Positions 1-6,085 of a stretch of 6,532 bases of DNA are shown here, in pieces (positions within the stretch are counted from its first letter, which is position 1; each line of letters starts with the position of its first letter). The position numbers were made by a program, and so were the translations under genes. The notes below the pieces were generated by a model that was not told where the DNA came from, searched no databases, and saw only the letters and a program-made list of their open reading frames with translations. This stretch comes from Oscillospiraceae bacterium (lineage in GTDB: Bacteria > Bacillota > Clostridia > Oscillospirales > Oscillospiraceae): assembly GCA_017620315.1 (NCBI GenBank), contig JAFZQQ010000238.1:1-6532 (forward strand), written 5' to 3'.

Positions 1-351
1 CGCGGCCGCCATGAACGCCGTCATAATGAGGATCTCCTTTGCCGTCACTATCCAGCCCAAAAAGCTGGCGATGGGAATAAACGCCACCATGATAAGGCAG
101 AAATGCACCAGGTCGGTCGCCAGCAGCGGCCAGCGCTCCAGCTCATAGAGCACCGTGCCGCCCATGCCCACCGCGCCGATGACGCCGGAGAAGATCGTCT
201 GCACCAGCAGCGCCGCGCTGAGGCTGCCCGTCTCTTGCAGCAGCGAGGGCGAAACGATATTCGGATGTCCGGTGAGCGCCGCGATCAGGTTGCCGACAGC
301 CATGCCCAGCATGAAGCCGAACATAGCGCGCTTAACAGCCGTTTTCAACAT
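1..351 (-). CDS. DUF3021 family membrane protein (C-terminus cut by window edge)
   Basis: The first 117 residues are visible and the frame stays open to the window edge; DUF3021 proteins are usually about 130-150 aa, so only a short C-terminal piece is missing. By eye it has four hydrophobic segments, at about residues 8-27, 45-67, 80-100 and 106 onward. The segment YELERWPLL (69-77) followed by a conserved His (83) between helices 2 and 3 is characteristic of DUF3021. The ATG at 351-349 was chosen because AAAGGAG (367-361) lies 9 nt upstream, spanning the end of the LytTR gene; the gap to that gene's stop is 6 nt. DUF3021 genes commonly sit directly after a LytTR regulator gene in Firmicutes. 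By analogy with the LytTR regulator/membrane inhibitor pairs of streptococci (HdrRM, BrsRM), it may restrain its partner at the membrane; that role is inferred. Its start is followed by the typical GxMxG small-residue helix (12-17). Confidence 0.88.
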   Translation of the reverse strand, partial: MLKTAVKRAMFGFMLGMAVGNLIAALTGHPNIVSPSLLQETGSLSAALLVQTIFSGVIGAVGMGGTVLYELERWPLLATDLVHFCLIMVAFIPIASFLGWIVTAKEILIMTAFMAAA

Positions 352-357
352 CTCCGT

Positions 358-816
358 TCACTCCTTTCCCTTCATCCGGCGGCGGATCGCAGGGATGCAG
401 CGCCGCGACGCCCAGGTCTCAACGCCTCCCGCCATCTCAAGGCGCAGCGTGCCGTCCAATGTAAAGTCGTACCGCGCCACCTTTGCGAGGTTGACCAGCT
501 CGAAGCGTGATATGCGCAGAAACAGCGCGGGATCCAGTATTTCCTCCATGCTTTGCAGGCTTGTCCGCGCGGTATAACGTCCGTTCTCGGTGACCACGTC
601 CACCTGCTTTCCGTTCACGGATATCAGCAGAACGTCCGTTGCCCGGATCACGCGCTGCGCTCCGCCCGAGTCCGTGACGTTCAGCATCACAGGCTCGTGT
701 CCGGCGGCGCGCGCCATGACTTCCTCGACCTCCTTGTCCCGCTCCGCCGCGCGGACCACCACTTCGATACGGTCAGATACGTCGGAGCGCTCGAATCGCA
801 CTTCTATCTTTTTCAT
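358..816 (-). CDS. LytTR-domain DNA-binding transcriptional regulator without receiver domain
   Basis: This 152-aa protein has a short N-terminal region (about 1-45, mixed beta and helix, starting MKKIEVRFER) and a LytTR DNA-binding domain at about 48-149. Recognisable LytTR features are the beta strand region around DVLLISVNGKQVDVVTENGRY (split at 61-81), the segment FLRISRFELVNLAKV (99-113), which matches the family pattern F-R-I-x-x-x-E-I-V-N-L, and the terminal SRRCIPAIRR (137-146), which matches S-R-R-x-x-x-x-I/L-K. There is no receiver domain, so it is not an ordinary phosphorylated response regulator. A longer in-frame reading up to 993 exists but would overlap the cysteine-rich gene entirely; the ATG at 816 is preferred because AGGGGGG lies 7 nt upstream and its start overlaps the upstream stop as ATGA. 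Together with the following DUF3021 gene it forms the common LytTR-DUF3021 module; target genes are unknown and autoregulation is plausible. Confidence 0.93.
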   Translation of the reverse strand: MKKIEVRFERSDVSDRIEVVVRAAERDKEVEEVMARAAGHEPVMLNVTDSGGAQRVIRATDVLLISVNGKQVDVVTENGRYTARTSLQSMEEILDPALFLRISRFELVNLAKVARYDFTLDGTLRLEMAGGVETWASRRCIPAIRRRMKGKE

Positions 817-1025
817 TTGACGGCCCCCCTCTTCCTCCGGGGACGCTGAACGGGATGTTGGCATAGCTCTTTTTTCTCTCCCCAGTAATAGCAGTCTGCG
901 CACTCGGGCTGGACAAGCTCGTCGCTCTCGCACCAGCTCTGATGCGGCCAGCCGGTTTTTGTCCGGCACACGCGGCATACAAAGAGGGGGCATTTTGCCT
1001 CAATTCGAGGTTTTTCGTTGTCCAA
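813..1025 (-). CDS. Small cysteine-rich, putative zinc-binding protein (70 aa)
   Basis: I do not recognise this as a named family. The 70-aa product has seven cysteines (12, 17, 20, 32, 42, 45, 55) and two histidines (28, 57). Two CxxC knuckles, CRVC (17-20) and CADC (42-45), are 21 residues apart, the spacing expected of a zinc ribbon; C12, C32, C55 and H57 could form a second site or disulfides. There is no signal peptide or membrane segment, and the tail (61-70, RPRRKRGAVK) is strongly basic. It starts with TTG at 1025-1023; no in-frame ATG or GTG with a ribosome site is available nearby, whereas AAGGAG and AGGAGG lie 4 and 10 nt upstream of this TTG. Its TGA (815-813) overlaps the ATG of the LytTR gene as ATGA, a strong sign of translational coupling. 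It may be a partner or co-regulator of the LytTR protein (inferred), or an unrelated metal-binding protein. The dense Cys pattern plus coupling makes chance unlikely. Confidence 0.72.
   Translation of the reverse strand: MDNEKPRIEAKCPLFVCRVCRTKTGWPHQSWCESDELVQPECADCYYWGEKKELCQHPVQRPRRKRGAVK
824..830 (-). promoter_or_regulatory. Ribosome binding site deciding the LytTR gene start
   Basis: The minus strand reads AGGGGGG here, 7 nt before the ATG at 816-814, with a further GGAGG at 838-834. These sites lie inside the 3' end of the cysteine-rich gene and support the 152-aa start of the LytTR protein over the longer in-frame reading. Confidence 0.7.
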
Positions 1026-1029
1026 GCGT

Positions 1030-1041
1030 CTCCTTCCTCCT
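1030..1041 (-). promoter_or_regulatory. Tandem Shine-Dalgarno before the TTG-started cysteine-rich gene
   Basis: The minus strand reads AGGAGGAAGGAG, two overlapping-strength Shine-Dalgarno cores (AGGAGG at 1041-1036 and AAGGAG at 1035-1030), 10 and 4 nt from the TTG at 1025. This is the main evidence for the non-ATG start. Confidence 0.65.
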
Positions 1042-1055
1042 CTCTCACTGGTTTC

Positions 1056-1084
1056 AAGATATCCGGTTTTTGGGCAAAAAACAA
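1056..1084 (-). promoter_or_regulatory. Possible sigma-70/SigA-type promoter for the Cys-rich/LytTR/DUF3021 genes
   Basis: On the minus strand TTGTTT (1084-1079) and TATCTT (1061-1056) are separated by exactly 17 nt, matching 3 of 6 and 4 of 6 consensus positions. The site lies in the 98-nt gap after the second kinase gene and 30 nt before the TTG start, as expected for a promoter of the downstream three-gene set. The match is modest, so read-through from the kinase operon is an alternative or additional source of transcript. No convincing intrinsic terminator separates the two blocks. Confidence 0.35.
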
Positions 1085-1088
1085 CAGA

Positions 1089-1099
1089 TTTGTCACAAA
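1089..1099. repeat. Short perfect inverted repeat next to the putative -35 element
   Basis: The sequence TTTGT-C-ACAAA is a perfect 5-bp inverted repeat around one central base, located 4 bp upstream of the candidate -35. Its position suits an activator or repressor site, but an 11-bp palindrome can arise by chance in an AT-rich gap. Confidence 0.25.
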
Positions 1100-1123
1100 C
1101 GGCAAGAGAAACGACGCAAGCGG

Positions 1124-3634
1124 TCAGTGCCCGTCCGCCTCTCCCGGCGCAACGTGCAGCACGGCGTCCGCGCGGTGCCCTGTGAGATAGCGTTCCTTCG
1201 CCGCGGCGCCCACGACGCAGACGCACTTGTAAACGCCGTCCAGCCGCTCTCGCTCCGCCCTGACGCGCTCAGCGTCGTCGCCCCAGACGAGCAGGACGGG
1301 CATTTTCTCGTCCGCGGTGCGGGGCGCGAGCTGTTTTTCCGCGGGAAGATACCTCTTGAGCAGCTTTTCCAGCCTTTCATACTTCACTGGCTTTGAAAGA
1401 TAGTCCGTAAAGCCCTTCGCGATATAGCTTTCCTTCGCGCCGACAATGGCGTCGGCGGTGAGCGCGATGATCGGCGTCGTGCCGACGATATTCAGGCGGC
1501 GCAGCTCGCGCAGCGTTTCCTCGCCGGTCATTTCGGGCATCATCTGGTCGAGCAGGATGCAGTCATACTTGTGCTGCTTGACCTTTTCGATGCATTCCCT
1601 TCCGGAGAGCGCAAGGTTCAGCTTGATGGCCGTCTCGCGCAGCAGCCCCTCGATGACCTCGAGGTTCATCTCGTTGTCGTCCACGACAAGCACGTTCGCC
1701 GCCGGGGCATAGAGTGTCGTTTCCTCGGTCGCCGCGTCCTTCATGTGCTCGCTGACCGCGCGGCTGAAATCGCCTATTGGCTCGCGCCGGACGATCTGCT
1801 GCGGTATCGAGACAGTGAACGTGCTTCCCTTGCCGTACTCGCTCTCCACGTCGATGCTGCCGCCCATCATGTGCGTGAGCAGATATGTGATGTGCAGCCC
1901 GAGGCCCGTGCCCTCGATGCTGCGGTTTTTCTTTTCGTCAAGGCGCTGGAAGCTTTTGAACAGCTTGTCCCTGTCCTCGTCCCTGATACCGACGCCGCTG
2001 TCGGAGACCTTGACGGTCAGGCTCGCCACGCCGTCCGTCTCCTCGACGGACACCGCGACGTCCACGAAGCCCTCTTTTGTATATTTTACGGCGTTGTTGA
2101 TGATGTTGAGCATCACCTGGCGGATGCGTATCTCGTCGCCGTGCAGTCGGCAGGGCGTATCCTCCGCCACACGGAAGCGGTAGTCCAGCTTCTTTTCCTC
2201 GGCTTTCGGCCGCGTGATATTGACGACGTCGTTGAGAATGGAGGCGACGTCGTAATCCACGGGGATGATCTCAAAGCTGCCGGATTCTATCTTGTTCACG
2301 TCGAGAATGTCGTTGATGATGCCGAGCAGTGTGTTCCCCGCGCTCTTGATGTCAAGGGCGTACCGCTTCGTGCGACTCTCGCGCGTGTCGCGGATGATCA
2401 TTTCGTCCATGCCGAGTATACCGTTGAGCGGCGTTCGTATCTCGTGCGACATATTGGCGAGGAAGGCGTCCTTCGCCTTGCTGATGTGCATGGCCTCGTT
2501 CGCCGTAACGCGAAAGCTTATCATCTGCTTTATGGTGTGGATAAAGGCACAGATCAGCAGCCCGAACATACCGACCGACATGAAAAGGCCCGAGAATATC
2601 CCGTTGTGTGCGAACTGATACATCATGATCTGGAACACCGCTGCCACCGCGAGGAACGCGAAGCCGATGGCGATGAAGATATACGGGCGCACCAGTTTTC
2701 GCCTGATATCAAGGATGATGGTCACCGCCATGACAACGATGCTCACCAGCGCCGCACCGGCGCCGAGCGGGAAGCTCTGGATCAGCGTGACCCTTCCGGT
2801 GACGAACAGAACCATGCACAGGAGAAAATCCGCGATCTCAAGCGCGCTCGCCGCCCTGAGCGCCTTGCTGTGGCGCCCCTCCTGCAGCGAGTCTATGAAC
2901 ACCAGGAACGGCATCGGCATGATGATGACCATCAAAAACGGCGTATCCGAAATGATGGATATGTTGCGCGTGAACAGCTGGCGGAAGATGGAATTCGACA
3001 TGACCCAGCACCCGCCGATCATAATGCCGAGCGAGAGGTCCTGCAGCTCCAGATACTTCTTATAGACGATGCGGTAGCACACGGAGGCGACAAAGCCGAT
3101 GACCGACAGCAGCAAGGTCGCAAGGCCGACCAGCAGCTCCGCCCCGTAGAGGTCGAAAAGATGCGACAATATGCCCAGGCGCGTGCCGATAAACACCCCG
3201 TACACCATGCCGGAGTTGTAAGAATAACGCACGGTCAGGGTTTTTCCGGCGTCCCCGGGGTACAGCGACGCCATCACATAGCATTCGGCGGAGCGGTCGC
3301 CGAGGAGCCTGTAGTCCTCCACGGCGTATCGCTCACGAAGCTCGCCGCCGACATAGATATCCATGTCCATGCCGCGGAACCACATGGCCGAGACGTCGCT
3401 GTCCATCGGGTCGGGCAGCGTCGTCTCAAGCGTGATCTCACCGTCTGTACGGCCCGGGACCTCGAAGGGGACGCGCGTACCGTCGTCCAGTATCCGCACC
3501 CACTTGTCGCCGGGAAGCTCCTCGCAGATATAGCCGTTGCGCGGCACGTTGTCGGGAAACAGGAACTCCCCGAGGATAATGTAGCCGAATACCAGCGCGA
3601 TAATCACAATAACGATCGTTCTGATATGTTTCAT
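1124..3634 (-). CDS. 7TMR-DISM-like hybrid sensor histidine kinase (sensor-HisKA-HATPase-REC)
   Basis: This 836-aa membrane kinase would autophosphorylate and pass phosphate to its own receiver. An N-terminal helix (about 6-25) is followed by an extracytoplasmic beta-rich domain (about 30-155, with FRGMDMDIYVGG at 86-97 and DAGKTLTVRY at 128-137), resembling the ligand-binding domains of 7TMR-DISM proteins. Seven hydrophobic segments follow (about 163-367). The HisKA domain has SHEIRTP with phospho-acceptor H397. The ATPase has an N box (N510-N514), G1 (DSGVG, 545-549), an F box (LFKSF, 558-562) and G2 (GTGLG, 575-579). The receiver has acidic D652/D653, phospho-acceptor D696, T726 and K748, so both catalytic parts look active. 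A tail (779-828) resembles a truncated second receiver. Its ATG is 3 nt after the stop of the upstream kinase, with GGAG inside that gene's end, indicating co-transcription and probable coupling. The sensor ligand is unknown. No HPt domain is present, so phosphotransfer to a further protein is not shown. Confidence 0.95.
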   Translation of the reverse strand: MKHIRTIVIVIIALVFGYIILGEFLFPDNVPRNGYICEELPGDKWVRILDDGTRVPFEVPGRTDGEITLETTLPDPMDSDVSAMWFRGMDMDIYVGGELRERYAVEDYRLLGDRSAECYVMASLYPGDAGKTLTVRYSYNSGMVYGVFIGTRLGILSHLFDLYGAELLVGLATLLLSVIGFVASVCYRIVYKKYLELQDLSLGIMIGGCWVMSNSIFRQLFTRNISIISDTPFLMVIIMPMPFLVFIDSLQEGRHSKALRAASALEIADFLLCMVLFVTGRVTLIQSFPLGAGAALVSIVVMAVTIILDIRRKLVRPYIFIAIGFAFLAVAAVFQIMMYQFAHNGIFSGLFMSVGMFGLLICAFIHTIKQMISFRVTANEAMHISKAKDAFLANMSHEIRTPLNGILGMDEMIIRDTRESRTKRYALDIKSAGNTLLGIINDILDVNKIESGSFEIIPVDYDVASILNDVVNITRPKAEEKKLDYRFRVAEDTPCRLHGDEIRIRQVMLNIINNAVKYTKEGFVDVAVSVEETDGVASLTVKVSDSGVGIRDEDRDKLFKSFQRLDEKKNRSIEGTGLGLHITYLLTHMMGGSIDVESEYGKGSTFTVSIPQQIVRREPIGDFSRAVSEHMKDAATEETTLYAPAANVLVVDDNEMNLEVIEGLLRETAIKLNLALSGRECIEKVKQHKYDCILLDQMMPEMTGEETLRELRRLNIVGTTPIIALTADAIVGAKESYIAKGFTDYLSKPVKYERLEKLLKRYLPAEKQLAPRTADEKMPVLLVWGDDAERVRAERERLDGVYKCVCVVGAAAKERYLTGHRADAVLHVAPGEADGH

Positions 3635-3637
3635 AGC

Positions 3638-6055
3638 TTACTCCGTGCCCGCCTGTCCGCTGTCGCGCAGCACGAACGCGACCGTGTGCGCGGCAAGGTA
3701 CTTCTGCGCCTTTTCCTCTTCCCGCACGAAGACGCCCCTGTAGTTCTCGCTGAGCATGTCCTTCGCCTCGCGCAGCTTTTCCGCGTCCTCGCTGACGACC
3801 AGGACGACGGGTTTCTCCGCCCGCTCGCGCTCAAGCTGCTCCTGCGTGGTCAGCAACGCGGGATCCAGGTACTTTTCAAGTGTGCGCTCAAGGTCTTCAT
3901 ACATGATGGGCTTTGAGAGATAGTCCGTGAAGCCCTCGCGGATATAGGCCTCCCTCGCGCCGACGATCGCGTCCGCGGTCAGCGCGATCACGGGCACGGA
4001 GTCGGCAAGGTGCTGCCTGCGTATCTCCCCCAGCGTCTGAGTGCCGGACATCCCGGGCATCATCTGATCGAGCAGCACAAGGTCATATTTTCCCTCGCGC
4101 AGCCTTTCAAGGCACTCCGCGCCGGAGCTTGCGGTCGTGACGCCGACCTTTGTGTCCAGCAGCAGTTCCGTAATGACGTCGAGGTTCATTTCATTGTCGT
4201 CCACGATCAGAAGCCGCGCCTTCGGTGCGATCAGCGCCGGGCGGTAGTCCTCGCGCTGCTGCTGCGAACGCTTGAGGTCTTCCGTAAAGTTGCCGATGGG
4301 CGTGTCGTTCACGACGTCCTGCGCGACTACCGCGGTAAAGACGGAGCCGACCCCGTATTCGCTTTCCACGCGGATGCAGCCGCACATCATCTCGGCAAGC
4401 TGGCGCGTGATGTTCAGTCCCAGTCCCGTGCCCTCGATATTGCGGTTTTTGGTCTCGTCAAGTCGCTGGAAGGACTGAAAGAGCTTTTCCATATCCTCCT
4501 TGCGGATGCCGATGCCCGTGTCCGCAACGCGGATACTCAGCAGACTTTCCGCGCGGTCAAAGGAAATGTCGACCGTCACGCCTCCCTGCTGCGTGTATTT
4601 GATGGCGTTGTTGATCAGATTGAGCATGATCTGGCGGACGCGTATCTCGTCGCCGCGCAGCTTCGACGGAATATCCGGATCGGCGTTCAGAGCAAAGGAA
4701 AGCCCCTTGTCCTGCGCCTTTTTCATCGTCATGTTGACAACGTCGTTCAGCACGGAGGATACCTCGTACTCCACCGGCACAAGCTCCATCCTTCCGGACT
4801 CGATCTTGCTGAGGTCAAGAATGTCGTTGATGATGGAAAGCAGCGTGTTGCCCGCGCTTTTGATGTTCAGCGCGTAGCGGGTGATCTTGGCGTCGTGCGT
4901 CTCGCGCAGGATCATCTCGTCCATGCCGATGATGGCGTTCATCGGCGTGCGGATCTCGTGCGACATATTTGCGAGGAAGTTGCTCTTTGCGCGGTTGGCG
5001 TGATCCGCCGCGTCTTTTTCAAGCTTTAAAACGCGCGTCTCATACGCCTGCTTCTGCTCCTCCATCTTCATCTCTTCCATGCGGCGCGAGTAGAGCTGCT
5101 CGTTCTTGTAGCCGACATAGTAGAAGGAGGCTATCATAATGAAGACGAACGTGCAGATCAGGACGTTTACAACGAGCTGCCGGGTGACCTCGTCATAGAG
5201 CTCGTCGTTGCCGACCGCGGTCACGACATACCAGTCGTTCATGATGCCGTTGACGAAATAGGTGCTCTTCCCCCCATTTTGCTGAAAGGTGAAGCTTCCG
5301 GAGCCGACGTTCCTTATTGCGTTCAAAAGCTCCTCGCCCTCCGGGGCGTCGCTTAAGTACGAGCCCTTTTTCGTCTCGTCCTTGTGGGCGATGATCATGC
5401 CGGTTTTATCCATGATAAAGCCGTAGCCCTTCCCGTTGATCGTAAGCTCGCGCATCATCGATTGTATCCCGTTCAGCTTGACGTCAAGGGAAAGAATAGT
5501 CTGCCTGTCCGGAAGCATTCTGCACACGGAGATGATAAGGTCTCCCGTCTGCGCGTCGATATACGGCGGCACAATGGCAACGTCCCCGCCGTTTTCCCGT
5601 GCGACGACATACCAGTCACGGGTCTTAGGGTTATAGCCCTCCGGCGGGACCCATTTCAGCCCGTCCATATATCTGCTCATGATGTATCCGTAAAGGCCGT
5701 GATAGTCCCCGCCGAACTGCTCGGTAACATTGTCCGTCTCCTCTATGAGGAACTCATGGATTCGGGCAGGCGTGCTGCCGCTGATAAGCATGTGATGCAC
5801 GGAATCGGCGGTGATCTGCAGCACGTTCTCTGCGGTGTTCAAATGGTTTTCAACCAGCGAGGAGACGCTTTTCAGCCTGTCCTCGATCACAGCGTTCGAG
5901 TTCAGCACCGCAACGCTGTAAATAAGCTTCGAGGTATAGGCCACCATAACGGCGACAAATACAAACACAAGGATCAGCGGTATGATGATGCTGTGTTTTT
6001 TGTGTCTCGGCTCTTTTTCTTTCTTATTGTCGGCGCTCATCTGCCGTTCGGCCAT
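3638..6055 (-). CDS. dCache-domain hybrid sensor histidine kinase, predicted amino-acid sensor
   Basis: This 805-aa kinase has a charged cytoplasmic N-terminus, a transmembrane helix (about 22-44), an extracytoplasmic dCache_1 sensor (about 50-288), a second helix (about 293-314) and a charged coiled-coil linker (318-355). HisKA follows, with SHEIRTP and H366 as phospho-acceptor. The ATPase has an N box (N479-N483), G1 (DTGIG, 512-516) and G2 (GTGLG, 542-546), and the receiver has D619/D620, phospho-acceptor D663, T693 and K715. All key catalytic residues are present. In the sensor, Y141, R146, W148, Y149, Y165, D167 and D191 fit the spacing of the amino-acid-binding dCache motif known from PctA-type receptors. 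The C-terminal tail (749-798) matches that of the next kinase. The ATG at 6055 is preferred over the Met at residue 6 because GGGGTGAG lies 5 nt upstream. It follows the binding-protein gene by 30 nt and precedes its paralog by 3 nt. Amino-acid sensing is a motif-based prediction. Confidence 0.96.
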   Translation of the reverse strand: MAERQMSADNKKEKEPRHKKHSIIIPLILVFVFVAVMVAYTSKLIYSVAVLNSNAVIEDRLKSVSSLVENHLNTAENVLQITADSVHHMLISGSTPARIHEFLIEETDNVTEQFGGDYHGLYGYIMSRYMDGLKWVPPEGYNPKTRDWYVVARENGGDVAIVPPYIDAQTGDLIISVCRMLPDRQTILSLDVKLNGIQSMMRELTINGKGYGFIMDKTGMIIAHKDETKKGSYLSDAPEGEELLNAIRNVGSGSFTFQQNGGKSTYFVNGIMNDWYVVTAVGNDELYDEVTRQLVVNVLICTFVFIMIASFYYVGYKNEQLYSRRMEEMKMEEQKQAYETRVLKLEKDAADHANRAKSNFLANMSHEIRTPMNAIIGMDEMILRETHDAKITRYALNIKSAGNTLLSIINDILDLSKIESGRMELVPVEYEVSSVLNDVVNMTMKKAQDKGLSFALNADPDIPSKLRGDEIRVRQIMLNLINNAIKYTQQGGVTVDISFDRAESLLSIRVADTGIGIRKEDMEKLFQSFQRLDETKNRNIEGTGLGLNITRQLAEMMCGCIRVESEYGVGSVFTAVVAQDVVNDTPIGNFTEDLKRSQQQREDYRPALIAPKARLLIVDDNEMNLDVITELLLDTKVGVTTASSGAECLERLREGKYDLVLLDQMMPGMSGTQTLGEIRRQHLADSVPVIALTADAIVGAREAYIREGFTDYLSKPIMYEDLERTLEKYLDPALLTTQEQLERERAEKPVVLVVSEDAEKLREAKDMLSENYRGVFVREEEKAQKYLAAHTVAFVLRDSGQAGTE

Positions 6056-6060
6056 ATATG

Positions 6061-6068
6061 CTCACCCC
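6061..6068 (-). promoter_or_regulatory. Ribosome binding site of the dCache kinase gene
   Basis: The minus strand reads GGGGTGAG, 5 nt before the ATG at 6055-6053. The alternative in-frame ATG at residue 6 has only the weaker ACGGCAG before it, so this site decides the start. Confidence 0.55.
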
Positions 6069-6085
6069 ATTCAAAGCTTTTCCGG

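Noticed and set aside
817..993. N-terminal extension of the LytTR protein to 211 aa
   Set aside because: The extra 59 residues are Arg/Ala-rich, unlike the family, and lie in another frame over the cysteine-rich gene; the ATG at 816 has a good ribosome site and the ATGA overlap.
1079..1100. Intrinsic terminator after the second kinase gene
   Set aside because: On the minus strand ACAA-ATCTG-TTGT followed by a T run could form only a 4-bp AT-rich stem, too weak for a terminator.
1571..3916. Very long plus-strand open frame (781 codons) antisense to the second kinase
   Set aside because: It lies exactly opposite a kinase gene with all catalytic motifs intact, its translation is low-complexity and rich in His, Asp, Arg and Val as expected from the reverse of GC-biased codons, and it crosses the gene boundary at 3634 without any sensible domain.
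4010..5029. 339-codon plus-strand open frame antisense to the dCache kinase
   Set aside because: It shows the same His/Asp/Val-rich shadow composition as the other antisense frame and overlaps the conserved HisKA-ATPase-receiver region; both shadows exist because the two kinases are paralogs with the same codon bias.
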